Shown piece after piece: positions 53,591 through 64,000 of a stretch of DNA of 64,000 nt. The translations under genes and the position numbers were made by a program. This DNA is from Pelomonas cellulosilytica (GTDB lineage: Bacteria; Pseudomonadota; Gammaproteobacteria; Burkholderiales; Burkholderiaceae_C), in assembly GCF_021353265.1 (NCBI RefSeq), contig NZ_JAJTWU010000005.1, positions 124,001 through 188,000 on the forward strand, given 5' to 3'. The notes under the pieces are model-generated. The model did no database searches. It was given only the letters and a program-made list of their open reading frames with translations, and had not been told where the DNA came from. Position 1 is the stretch's first letter; each line of letters opens with the position of its first letter.

Positions 53591-53685
53591 TGGTTGGCCC
53601 CAGGGTTGATGAATGCTACGGGGCGGGTAGCTCATGAGGTGAGCCAGCAGCCCAGCGCCTAACATCGGCCGAGGAGACAAATGAA

Positions 53686-54357
53686 ATGCGCATCCTGATT
53701 GCCGAAGACGATCAAGTGCTGGCCGATGGTTTGCTGCGGGCGTTGCGAGCCTCCGGCTACGCCGTTGACCGGGTGAGTTCCGGCACGGAGGCCGACACGG
53801 CGCTGGCGACGCATGAGTTCGACCTGGTCATCCTGGACCTCGGCCTGCCGCGGCTGCATGGCCTGGAAGTGCTGCGCAAGCTACGCGCGCGCGGGTCGAC
53901 GATGCCGGTGCTGATCCTGACCGCGGCCGACAGCGTCGAGCAGCGTGTCAAGGGACTTGATCTGGGAGCCGACGACTACATGGCCAAGCCGTTCTCGCTG
54001 CAGGAGCTGGAGGCTCGCGTGCGCGCGCTGACGCGGCGTGGCCTTGGCACTGCCAGCAGCGTCATCAAGCATGGCCCATTGACGTTCGACGCCACTGGCC
54101 GCGTGGCCTACATCAATGAGCAGATGCTGGAGCTGTCGGCGCGCGAGCTGTCGCTGCTGGAGGTGCTGCTGCAGCGCGCGGGGCGCCTCGTCAGCAAGGA
54201 TCAGCTCGTCGAGCGGCTGTGCGAATGGGGCGAGGAGGTCTCGAACAACGCGATCGAGGTCTACATCCACCGGCTGCGCAAGAAGATCGAGCAGGGGCCC
54301 ATCCGCATCGCAACCGTGCGCGGGCTGGGCTACTGCCTCGAGAAGATCCCGTCCTGA
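53686..54357 (+). CDS. OmpR-family response regulator (TctD/QseB-like)
   Basis: A 223-residue regulator: receiver domain with acidic pair in LIAEDDQ, phospho-acceptor Asp51 in LVILDLGLPR and Lys101 in DDYMAKPF, then an OmpR winged helix (about 125-222, ARELSLLEVLLQRAGRLVSK, VYIHRLRKKIEQGPIRIATV). It most resembles TctD-type regulators of organic-acid uptake or QseB-type regulators. The kinase follows after three bases. Divergent from recA. Confidence 0.93.
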   Translation: MRILIAEDDQVLADGLLRALRASGYAVDRVSSGTEADTALATHEFDLVILDLGLPRLHGLEVLRKLRARGSTMPVLILTAADSVEQRVKGLDLGADDYMAKPFSLQELEARVRALTRRGLGTASSVIKHGPLTFDATGRVAYINEQMLELSARELSLLEVLLQRAGRLVSKDQLVERLCEWGEEVSNNAIEVYIHRLRKKIEQGPIRIATVRGLGYCLEKIPS

Positions 54358-54360
54358 TCA

Positions 54361-55860
54361 ATGTCAGGCAAGGACGGCAGCGCGCAGCAGGGCTCGCTGT
54401 TCGGCGAGATCCTGGATTGGATGCTCGCCCCGCTGTTGCTGATCTGGCCGATCAGCGTCGCGTTGACCTGGCTGGTGGCGCAGGGCATCGCCGGGCGGCC
54501 TTACGACCGCGAGCTGGGCGAGATGGCGCGCAGCCTCGGCCAGCAGGTGGCCGCGGCGGAAGCGCCGGTCAAGGGACGGGACCGTTATGCGCTGGCGCCC
54601 GAGGCCGCGGCACTGCTGCGCGTGGATGCGTCCGACACGGTTTTCTACCAGGTGCTGGGCCAGCGCGGCGAGTTGCTCAGCGGCGACGCGGGGTTGCCCG
54701 TGCCCACCGAAGACGCGCCCGTCGTGCCATGGGAGCTGCACTTCCGCGACGACGAGGTCGGCACGGATGCCGTGCGCGTCGCATACCTGTGGGTGGCGCC
54801 CGAGGGCCAGGCGCCGGCCGGCAGGACGCTGCTCGTGCAGGTGGCCGAGACGCTGGGCAAGCGCACGCGGCTGACTAACGAGATCATCAAGGGCGTCATC
54901 CTGCCGCAGTTCGTCATCCTGCCGCTGGCGGTGCTGCTGGTTTGGCTGGCGCTGGCGCGCGGCATCTCGCCGCTGAACGAGCTGCAGCGCCGCATCCGCT
55001 CGCGCGACAGCTCGGATCTGTCGCCCATCGACGAGCAGCGCGTGCCCGACGAAGTTGCGCCGCTGGTGCAGGCGATCAACGATCTGCTCGCGCGGCTGGA
55101 CTCGTCGATGAGCCGGCAAAAGCATTTCCTCGCCGATGCCGCCCACCAGCTGAAGACGCCGCTGGCCGGTCTGCGCACACAGGCCGAGCTCATCCAGCGT
55201 GAGATCGACGCCGGCCGCTCCAACCCCGACGAGCTGAAGCGTTCGCTCGCGCAGATCGCCCGCGCCAGCGAGCGCGCCGCGCACATGGTGAACCAGCTGT
55301 TGTCGATGGCGCGCGCCGAAGATGCCGAGCAAGGCATGCGCCGCGAGCCGGTCAACCTGGCCGAGATCGCCATCGACACGGTGCGCGACTTCGTGCCCCG
55401 CGCGCTGGAGCGGCGCATCGACCTCGGCTATGACGGCGTGCTGCCGGAGGACAGCCGGCTGCGCGTACAGGGCCAGCCGGTGCTCATTGGCGAACTGATC
55501 CGCAATCTCGTCGACAACGCGCTGCTGTACACGCCGGCGGGCGGCCTCGTCACGGTGCGCGTCGTGGAGGACCCGTTCGGCCAGGTCGTCGTGCTGCAGG
55601 TGGAGGACACCGGACCAGGCATTGCGCCGGGCGAGCGCGAGAAGGTGTTCCAGCCCTTCTACCGGTCGCTGGGCAGCGGCGTGGAGGGCTCGGGCCTGGG
55701 GCTGGCCATCGTCAAAGAGATCGCGCAGCAGCACGATGCGGAACTGGCGTTGGACGACACCCGGGTGCGCCGCGCCGCGGGAGGCGAGTCGCCCGACGGG
55801 CAGGGGCCCGGCGCGCGGTTCACGATCCGCTTCCCCGCCGGCCCGGCCGAGACGCCCTGA
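54361..55860 (+). CDS. Sensor histidine kinase (TctE-like)
   Basis: A 499-residue kinase. Helices at about 20-40 and 180-199 flank a periplasmic sensor region of about 135 residues (2CSK_N type). A HAMP-like segment leads to the H-box FLADAAHQLKTPLAGLRTQA with His262. The ATPase has N-box LIRNLVDNALLYTP, DTGPGIAPGE and GSGLGLAIVK. It pairs with the regulator immediately upstream. The TctE/QseC subgroup often senses tricarboxylates, but the ligand cannot be deduced. Confidence 0.93.
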   Translation: MSGKDGSAQQGSLFGEILDWMLAPLLLIWPISVALTWLVAQGIAGRPYDRELGEMARSLGQQVAAAEAPVKGRDRYALAPEAAALLRVDASDTVFYQVLGQRGELLSGDAGLPVPTEDAPVVPWELHFRDDEVGTDAVRVAYLWVAPEGQAPAGRTLLVQVAETLGKRTRLTNEIIKGVILPQFVILPLAVLLVWLALARGISPLNELQRRIRSRDSSDLSPIDEQRVPDEVAPLVQAINDLLARLDSSMSRQKHFLADAAHQLKTPLAGLRTQAELIQREIDAGRSNPDELKRSLAQIARASERAAHMVNQLLSMARAEDAEQGMRREPVNLAEIAIDTVRDFVPRALERRIDLGYDGVLPEDSRLRVQGQPVLIGELIRNLVDNALLYTPAGGLVTVRVVEDPFGQVVVLQVEDTGPGIAPGEREKVFQPFYRSLGSGVEGSGLGLAIVKEIAQQHDAELALDDTRVRRAAGGESPDGQGPGARFTIRFPAGPAETP

Positions 55861-55878
55861 GCGCGCCCCGGGCAGCCT

Positions 55879-57033
55879 TCAGGTCTTGACCAGCTTCCTG
55901 ACCCGCGCAATCGACAGCAGCAGGCCCAGCGACAGCCCCAGCGTCACCATCGCCGTGCCGCCGTAGCTGATGAAGGGCAGCGGTACGCCGACGACGGGCA
56001 GGATGCCGCTGACCATGCCCATGTTGACGAAGACGTAGGTGAAGAAGCTCAGCGTCACGGCGCCAGCCATCAGCCGCGTGAACAGCGTCGGCGCGTCGGA
56101 CGCGATCATCAGCCCGCGCAGGATCAGCGCCGTGAAGCCGACCAGAAGCGCCAGCGCGCCGAACAAGCCGAACTCCTCGCCGAAGGCCGCGAAGATGAAG
56201 TCCGTCGTGCGTTCGGGAATGAACTCCAGGTGGGTCTGCGTGCCCTTCATGAAGCCCTTGCCGGTCGTGCCGCCAGAGCCGATGGCGATCTCTCCCTGGA
56301 TGATGTGGAAGCCCTTGCCCAGCGGGTCCTTGCTCGGGTCTAGCAGCGTGCAGATGCGGTGCTTCTGGTATTCCTTCAGCACCGGCCACGTCACGTCCGG
56401 CTCGCAGATTTTGTCTTCGCTGAGCACCAGCGCCGTCGCGGCAGCCGCGCCGATGACGAAGGCCGGCACGATGAGTTTCCACGGCAGGCCGGCGAAGAAG
56501 ATCACGTACAGCCCCGCAGCCAGCACGAGGATGCCGGTGCCGAGATCGGGCTGCTTGGCGATCAGCAGGAACGGCAACAACAGCAGGCCGAAGGCAGCGA
56601 TGAAGTCCGGCCAGCGCAGGATGCCCTCGCGCTTCTGGAACCACCAGGCCAGCATCAGCGGCGTCGCGAGCTTCAACAGCTCGGACGGCTGGATCTGCGT
56701 GATGCCGATGCTGAGCCAGCGCGTCGCGCCCTTCTTCGTGACGCCGAACAGCGCCGTGGCCACCAGCAGCAGCACGCCCAGCGTGTAGAGCGGGATGGCG
56801 ATGGCCATCAGTTTCTGTGGCGGCACCTGGGCGACGATGAACATCAGGCCGAGGGCCAGCACCATGTTGCGGGCGTGGTCGGGGAAGCGCGTACCGTTGT
56901 CGTAGCCGGCCGAGTACATGCACAGCAGGCCCCAGCCGCACAGCCACAGCACGGCAAGCAGCAGCGGGATGTCGAAGCCGCTGAGCCAGGGCCGCAGGCG
57001 GCTCAGCAGCGGCGGGCGCTCGATGACGGTCAT
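55879..57033 (-). CDS. rodA: Rod-shape SEDS peptidoglycan glycosyltransferase RodA
   Basis: A 384-residue, ten-helix SEDS protein that polymerises glycan strands with PBP2. SEDS motifs: GWGLLCMYSAGYDNGTRF, QPSELLKLATPL, KQPDLGTGILVLAAGLYV and GILPVVGVPLPFISYGGTAM. An extra loop (about 205-235, KICEPDVTWPVLKEYQKHRI) is usual in Proteobacteria. It overlaps the mrdA stop by four bases (ATGA). Confidence 0.98.
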   Translation of the reverse strand: MTVIERPPLLSRLRPWLSGFDIPLLLAVLWLCGWGLLCMYSAGYDNGTRFPDHARNMVLALGLMFIVAQVPPQKLMAIAIPLYTLGVLLLVATALFGVTKKGATRWLSIGITQIQPSELLKLATPLMLAWWFQKREGILRWPDFIAAFGLLLLPFLLIAKQPDLGTGILVLAAGLYVIFFAGLPWKLIVPAFVIGAAAATALVLSEDKICEPDVTWPVLKEYQKHRICTLLDPSKDPLGKGFHIIQGEIAIGSGGTTGKGFMKGTQTHLEFIPERTTDFIFAAFGEEFGLFGALALLVGFTALILRGLMIASDAPTLFTRLMAGAVTLSFFTYVFVNMGMVSGILPVVGVPLPFISYGGTAMVTLGLSLGLLLSIARVRKLVKT

Positions 57034-59039
57034 CGCGAGGCTCCTGAGGCGGCCGGCGCCGCAGATGCAGCCGGGGCTGCCGATGCCGCCTGACCGGGCA
57101 GCGGCACGTCGGCGGCGCGGCGTGGCGTGCCGATGGGCGCGAAAGTCTGGCCCAGCTGCGTCTTGGCGATGTCTTCCTCGCTGGGGTACTGGCCCAGCAG
57201 CAGGTAGTCGAACACGCGACGCGCGATCGGCGCCGCCGACGACGAGCCCCAGCCGGCGTTCTCGACGATCAGCGCCAGCGCGACGGTGGGATGGTCCAGC
57301 GGCGCGAAGCCGACGTAGAGCGAATGGTCGCGCTTGCGCTCGTCGGCCTTGATGCTGCTGTATTTCTCGCCGGTCTTCAGGCCCACGGCCTGGGCCGTGC
57401 CGGTCTTGCCGCCGCTCTGGTAAGGCGCCCCCATGAAGACCTGGCGCGACGTGCCTTCCAGCGTCACGCCGTTCATCGCGTTGCGGATGACATCGACATC
57501 GGCCGAGCGCAGCGGCAGCGGCTCGCGCGCGTCGCTGGCAATCCGGCGCTGCTGGTGTTTCACGACATCCTCAATCTCTCGGACCAGGCGGGGCTTGAAG
57601 CGCTGGCCACCGGAGGCCAGTGTGGCGTAGGCATTGGCCATCTGCAGCATCGTGAAGCTGTTGTAGCCCTGGCCGATGCCCAGCGAGATGGTCTCGCCAG
57701 GGAACCACTTCTGGTTTGCCGGGCTGCGGCGGAAGTACTCGCGCTTCCAGGCCTGCGAGGGCAGCACGCCGGTGACCTCGCCCTGCACGTCGATGTCGGT
57801 CTTGCGGCCCAGGCCGAAGGGCTCCAGCTGGTCATGGATGAGGTCCACACCCATCTCGTTGGCGAGGCTGTAGAAGTAGACGTTGGACGACGTGACGATG
57901 GCCAGCCGCATGTCCTTCGGACCGGCGCGGTCCGTCTCCGGGCTGCCGAAGGTGCGGCCGCCGAAGCTGTAGCTGAGGTTGTCCTGGATGACGAGGTGCG
58001 GGTCGCGCTTGCCGCTGTTCAGCGCCGCCATCGCCATCAGCGGCTTGAACGTGGAGCCCGGCGGATAGGTACCGCGCAGCGCGCGGTTCAGCAGCGGCTT
58101 GTCGATGTCTTCGTTGAGGTCGCGCCAGGAGTCGGCATCGATGCCGTCGACGAACAGGTTGGGGTCGAACGTCGGCTTGGAGACGAAGGCCAGCACCTCG
58201 CCGGTTCTGGGGTCGATGGCCACCAGCGCGCCACGGCGGTCGCCGAACAGCTGCTCCACCAGCGCCTGCAGCTTGATGTCGATGGACAGGTTCAGCGTGT
58301 TGCCGGGCGTGGGCGGCTTGTGGTCCAGCCGGCGCACCGCGCGGCCGCCGGCACTCGTCTCAACCTGCTCGAAGCCGGTCGTGCCGTGCAGCTCGCGCTC
58401 ATAGGCTTGCTCCAGCCCAAGCTTGCCGATGTACTCGGTGCCGCGGTAGTTGGCGATGTCCTCTTCTTCCCAGTCGTCCATGGCCTTCTTCTCGGCCTGG
58501 TTGATGCGGCCGATGTAGCCGATCAGGTGGGCGCCAACTTCGCCCAGCGGGTAGGAGCGGAACAGGCGCGCCTTGATCTCGACGCCAGGGAAACGGAAGC
58601 GCTGCGCCGTGAAGCGCGCGACCTCCTCGTCCGTCAGTTTGGTGCGGATGGGCAGAGAGTCGGTGTGCTTGGCCTCCTCCAGCAGGCGCTTGAAGCGGCG
58701 CTTGTCTCGCGCCTGGATCTCGATGACCTCGCCCAGCGCTTCGATGGTGCCATCCAGGTCGGTGACCTTCTCAGGGTTGATCTCCAGCGTGTAGGCCGAG
58801 TAGTTGCTGGCCAGCACGACGCCGTTGCGGTCCTTGATGAGCCCACGGTTGGGCACGATGGGCACGACCGCGATGCGGTTGGACTCGGCGCGCTCGGCGA
58901 AGCTGTCGTACTGGAAGACCTGCAGGTAGACCAGACGCGCCACCAGCAGCCCGAAACAGAACAGAACGAAGGCGCCGGCCGCTACCACGCGCAGGCGGAA
59001 GCGCGACAGCTCCTGGTGGAGGTTCTTGAGGACAACCAC
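57030..59039 (-). CDS. mrdA: Penicillin-binding protein 2
   Basis: A 669-residue class B PBP, transpeptidase of the elongasome. A transmembrane helix at about 15-38 is followed by the dimerisation/pedestal domain (VPNRGLIKDRNGVVLASNYS) and the transpeptidase domain with GSTFKPLMA (nucleophile Ser), SSN and KTGTA. The tail is Ala/Ser/Pro-rich. The frame stays open upstream, but the GTG at 59039 puts LKNLHQELSRFRLRVVAAG at the N-terminus as in relatives. rodA is coupled downstream. Confidence 0.96.
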   Translation of the reverse strand: MVVLKNLHQELSRFRLRVVAAGAFVLFCFGLLVARLVYLQVFQYDSFAERAESNRIAVVPIVPNRGLIKDRNGVVLASNYSAYTLEINPEKVTDLDGTIEALGEVIEIQARDKRRFKRLLEEAKHTDSLPIRTKLTDEEVARFTAQRFRFPGVEIKARLFRSYPLGEVGAHLIGYIGRINQAEKKAMDDWEEEDIANYRGTEYIGKLGLEQAYERELHGTTGFEQVETSAGGRAVRRLDHKPPTPGNTLNLSIDIKLQALVEQLFGDRRGALVAIDPRTGEVLAFVSKPTFDPNLFVDGIDADSWRDLNEDIDKPLLNRALRGTYPPGSTFKPLMAMAALNSGKRDPHLVIQDNLSYSFGGRTFGSPETDRAGPKDMRLAIVTSSNVYFYSLANEMGVDLIHDQLEPFGLGRKTDIDVQGEVTGVLPSQAWKREYFRRSPANQKWFPGETISLGIGQGYNSFTMLQMANAYATLASGGQRFKPRLVREIEDVVKHQQRRIASDAREPLPLRSADVDVIRNAMNGVTLEGTSRQVFMGAPYQSGGKTGTAQAVGLKTGEKYSSIKADERKRDHSLYVGFAPLDHPTVALALIVENAGWGSSSAAPIARRVFDYLLLGQYPSEEDIAKTQLGQTFAPIGTPRRAADVPLPGQAASAAPAASAAPAASGASR

Positions 59040-59231
59040 GTCAGCGGTCCGACGCAGCGTGGCGCTGCCGATGGATGCGGGTTGAACGCCTCCGGCCGAG
59101 CGCCGGAGCGCCCCAATCCGGCCCGCAAGGGATCGTCCGCGGCTCAATGCCGCGCACCGCCTCGTCCCCAAGAGGGACCGGCCAGACTCGCCCGCGTTCA
59201 GCGCGGCGAGGTTGGACGAGGGGCAGTCTCA
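59040..59231. repeat. GC-rich spacer with stem-loops between mreD and mrdA
   Basis: The 192 bases keep the frame open but encode nothing recognisable. CTCCGGC (59090-59096) pairs with GCCGGAG (59102-59108). The following CTCGTCCCCAAGAGGGACC stretch resembles the CCCC-A-A-G-rich intergenic elements seen again at 59778-59802. It may be a dispersed repeat rather than a promoter. Confidence 0.4.
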
Positions 59232-59753
59232 TCACAAGGGCCGGTGAGCGTCGCGGTCCGGCGCGCGTTTCTGAGGCGCGAGCAGTAGCACGCTGGCCAC
59301 TGGCCACAGCAGTGCCTCGAACACCGGCGCCAGCAGCACGCCCCAGCCCGGCCACATGCCGCCGATGATCATCCGCACGACCAGCGCCAGCACATGCGCG
59401 GCGAAGAACAGCGGCAGCACCTGGACGGCCTGCGCGCCCAGGCTGAACCAGGGCAGGCGCCGATGCAGCATGATGGCGCCAAAGCTCAGGCCGCTGTAGG
59501 CCAGCGCATGCTGGCCCAGCAGCGCGCCGTCATGCACGTCGATCAGCAGGCCGAACACGAACGCCCACAGCACGCCCACGCGCCGCGGCTGGTGCACACC
59601 CCAGAACACCAGCACCACGGCCAGCACGTCCGGCATCGCCGCGGCGCGCCCCACCGGCACCATGTCGATCATCAGCGCGACGACCAGCGTGAACGCGATG
59701 AACCACGGGTTGGCGGGCAGCAGCAGCTTCTCGGCTGCGCGCGGCATGATCAT
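59232..59753 (-). CDS. mreD: Rod shape-determining protein MreD
   Basis: A 173-residue integral membrane protein with five to six helices (NPWFIAFTLVVALMIDMVPV, FWGVHQPRRVGVLWAFVFGL). MreD links MreC to the other elongasome proteins. GAGGAG lies six bases before ATG 59753, which supports this start over ATG 59747. Length is typical. It is followed by a repeat-like spacer and mrdA. Confidence 0.93.
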   Translation of the reverse strand: MIMPRAAEKLLLPANPWFIAFTLVVALMIDMVPVGRAAAMPDVLAVVLVFWGVHQPRRVGVLWAFVFGLLIDVHDGALLGQHALAYSGLSFGAIMLHRRLPWFSLGAQAVQVLPLFFAAHVLALVVRMIIGGMWPGWGVLLAPVFEALLWPVASVLLLAPQKRAPDRDAHRPL

Positions 59754-59777
59754 GACGCGCTCCTCACGGGCCGCGCG

Positions 59778-59802
59778 CCGGGCCGCCCCAAGCAAGGCCC
59801 GG
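59778..59802. repeat. Hairpin-forming intergenic element between mreC and mreD
   Basis: CCGGGCC (59778-59784) and GGCCCGG (59796-59802) pair around GCCCCAAGCAA. I know the CCCC-A-A-G core as a frequent intergenic element in high-GC Burkholderiales; its copy number here cannot be counted from one window. Confidence 0.45.
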
Positions 59803-59841
59803 CCCCCTCAGGATGCCGCCGCGAGCAGCAGCTACGCATGA

Positions 59842-60846
59842 TCATGGCGCCCCCCCCGAGGCCTTGGCGGCCGCCCGCTCGGCCGCCTTCTCGGCGCGTG
59901 CGGCCTTCTTCGCGTCGCGCGCGGCGGCCTTGGCTTCGGCGGCCGATGCCGCTTCGGCCGCGGCCGCCACGTCGGCTTCCTTCTTGGCCGCGATGTGGCG
60001 GTCCATCGGCTGCAGCACCAGCACGTGGCGCGCGCTGTCGGGCTGGGCGATCGGGGCCAGCTGCACCTGCGCGAAGCTGGAGTCGCCGCGGCGCTCGACA
60101 GCCGTCACCTTGGCCACCGGCAGGCCTGGCGGGTAGATGCCGTCCAGGCCCGATGTCGTCATCAGGTCGCCCACCTTCACATCGGCATTCGCGGCCAAGA
60201 AGCGCAGCTCCATGCCCGAGCCATCAGCCCGGCCGGCGGCGGCGTTGCGCATCTGCGTGCGTTCGTTCAGCAGCGGGATAGCGGCGTCCTTGTCGGTCAA
60301 CAGCGTCACCTCGCTGGACAGCGGATAGACCCGCGTCACCTGGCCCAGCACCCCGGCCTCGTTGATGACCGGCGAGCCCGGCGCCACACCCTGCGTCGCG
60401 CCGCGGTCGATGACGACGCGACGGGAGAACGGGTCCGGCGCCTCGAACAGCACCTCGGCGGCCACCGCCGGCACGGCAAGGGCAGGCTGCAGGCCCAGCA
60501 GCTTGCGCAGCCGGTCGTTCTCGGCCTGCAGCGAGGCGGTGCGGGACAGCCGTTCGGCCTGCTCCACGAGCAGCCGGCGCGCCTGATCCTCCGCGGCCAT
60601 CGCCCGCTTGGTGCCGCGCAAGTAGTCGCCGGCGGTCTCCCACGCGTCCACCGGCGTCAGCAACAGGCGCTGCACGGGTTGCAGCACGAGCGCCAGCGCG
60701 GCGCGGGCAGGCTGCATCAGCTTGAAGCGCGAATCGGCCACCATCAGCACGAGCGCCAGCGCGGAACACAGCACGAGCTTGGTCAGCGCCGACGGACCCT
60801 GGCGGAAGAACGGCGGTGGGGAGCGGTCGAGGGTGCCGAGGGGCAT
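59842..60846 (-). CDS. mreC: Rod shape-determining protein MreC
   Basis: A 334-residue protein: one transmembrane helix (about 22-40), a periplasmic coiled coil (about 80-118, RLLVEQAERLSRTASLQAEN) and the two beta barrels (FSRRVVIDRGATQGVAPGSP, TTSGLDGIYPPGLPVAKV). The last 50 residues are an Ala/Lys/Glu-rich helix beyond the usual family end. It lies 18 bases after mreB. Confidence 0.96.
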   Translation of the reverse strand: MPLGTLDRSPPPFFRQGPSALTKLVLCSALALVLMVADSRFKLMQPARAALALVLQPVQRLLLTPVDAWETAGDYLRGTKRAMAAEDQARRLLVEQAERLSRTASLQAENDRLRKLLGLQPALAVPAVAAEVLFEAPDPFSRRVVIDRGATQGVAPGSPVINEAGVLGQVTRVYPLSSEVTLLTDKDAAIPLLNERTQMRNAAAGRADGSGMELRFLAANADVKVGDLMTTSGLDGIYPPGLPVAKVTAVERRGDSSFAQVQLAPIAQPDSARHVLVLQPMDRHIAAKKEADVAAAAEAASAAEAKAAARDAKKAARAEKAAERAAAKASGGAP

Positions 60847-60864
60847 GGCGCGCGGGGCGCGTGC

Positions 60865-61983
<1,119 letters not shown>

Positions 61984-62117
61984 TCAGCGACGAAAAGCAT
62001 CGCTGAAAGGGCAGCCCCGAAGGCCATGAAGATGGAGGGCGATAATAACCGAACCCCCTGTTTTCAAGCCGTCGAACACCAGGTTTCTGGCGTGTGGCTT
62101 ACATCTGAAAACCCTTC

Positions 62118-62413
62118 ATGAGCCTCTCTCCTGACGACGTCAGCCGTATCGCCCATCTGGCCCGGCTGGAACTGCAGCCGGCCCAGTCCGACGCCCTGCT
62201 CGGGCAACTCAACGGCTTCTTCGAGATCGTCGGCCAGATGAGCGCCGTGGACACCGCCGGCGTCGAGCCGCTGTACACGCCGCTGTCGGCCATCCAGCAG
62301 GTGCAACTGCGCCTGCGCGACGACGTGGTCACCGAGACCAACCAGCGCGAGCGCAACCAGCAGAGCGCCCCGGCCGTCGAGGACGGCCTCTTCCTCGTTC
62401 CCAAGGTCATCGA

Positions 62414-62417
<4 letters not shown>
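62118..62417 (+). CDS. gatC: Asp-tRNA(Asn)/Glu-tRNA(Gln) amidotransferase subunit C
   Basis: A 99-residue subunit that stabilises GatA in the GatCAB complex, which amidates mischarged Glu-tRNA(Gln) or Asp-tRNA(Asn). [18 protein letters not shown] and [13 protein letters not shown] are conserved. The tail ends in LFLVPKVIE as expected. It overlaps gatA by four bases (ATGA). First gene of gatCAB. Confidence 0.96.
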
Positions 62418-63903
<1,486 letters not shown>

Positions 63904-63904
<1 letters not shown>

Positions 63905-63981
63905 TGGCCCCCACGCTCACTTTGTTCGCTGCCCCCCGAGGGGGTGCGAGCCTCCTTGAGGCGGCTCTGCGGAGTCTCTGA
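63904..63981 (+). repeat. Repeat-like spacer with a 25-codon ORF between gatA and gatB
   Basis: The spacer encodes MAPTLTLFAAPRGGASLLEA plus ALRSL, starting at the TGATG of gatA and ending two bases before gatB. The DNA forms two hairpins: CCCCC/GGGGG (63932-63936, 63940-63944) and GAGCC/GGCTC (63948-63952, 63963-63967). I read it as a dispersed intergenic repeat whose open frame may be accidental, although translation could still help ribosomes reach gatB. Confidence 0.5.
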
Positions 63982-63983
63982 AC

Positions 63984-64000
63984 ATGCCCACCACGCCCAA
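63984..64000 (+). CDS. gatB: Amidotransferase subunit B, first codons only
   Basis: Only 17 bases (Met-Pro-Thr-Thr-Pro) are inside the window. GGAG about nine bases upstream and the gatC-gatA order identify it as the gatB start; the rest lies beyond the edge. Confidence 0.75.

Overview
This 64 kb window is chromosomal DNA from a high-GC betaproteobacterium. The blocks recA-recX-sucC-sucD and mreB-mreC-mreD-mrdA-rodA divergent from gatC-gatA-gatB, the PEP-CTERM proteins and the RpoN-type pilin promoter point to Burkholderiales, probably the Roseateles/Mitsuaria/Rubrivivax neighbourhood. The genus is an inference from gene content only. I see no rRNA, tRNA, IS element, prophage or CRISPR array.

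Layout. 1-2.5 kb: the start of a Ku end-joining gene (cut by the window edge), two small exported proteins, a 5'-truncated PstS-like remnant, and ssb. 2.7-6.5 kb: a LytS/LytTR two-component pair coupled to a head-GIN-domain protein, then an SGNH-type hydrolase and slyX. 6.9-11.2 kb: an extra FtsH-like protease, a cupin and recQ. 11.2-16 kb: the most unusual locus, a 1175-residue protein joining a DyP-type peroxidase to a degenerate cytochrome P450 and translationally coupled to a membrane protein with calcium-loop-like repeats. 16-22 kb: a PEP-CTERM protein with RTX-like repeats, and a leftward operon with a class III cyclase/AAA/TPR protein and a divergent cyclase-like partner. 22-26.2 kb: uvrA, a single-domain response regulator and a SWIB protein with a histone-H1-like tail.

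26.4-32.3 kb is an iron operon read leftwards from one Fur box: tonB, a siderophore receptor, piuC, an FMN 2-hydroxyacid oxidase, a PepSY protein and a cytochrome b561. 32.4-34.4 kb carries a small membrane protein and a chimeric PEP-CTERM/DNRLRE gene with a likely one-base frameshift before a collagen-like tail. 34.4-36.6 kb: a BepA-like protease and moaC. 36.6-45 kb: pilA with a sigma-54 promoter and an upstream inverted repeat, followed by six tightly packed membrane/oxidoreductase genes ending in a PglL/TfpO-type O-oligosaccharyltransferase, probably a pilin glycosylation operon.

45.1-49.5 kb: a metallo-beta-lactamase-fold phosphodiesterase, an FHA protein, a PP2C phosphatase, a Ser/Thr kinase and TerC. 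49.5-53.6 kb: sucDC, recX and recA with a clear LexA box. 53.7-55.9 kb: a TctDE-type two-component system. 55.9-62 kb: the rod-shape cluster. 62.1-64 kb: gatC, gatA, a short repeat-derived ORF and the first bases of gatB.

Many long antisense ORFs are by-products of the high GC content and were not annotated.
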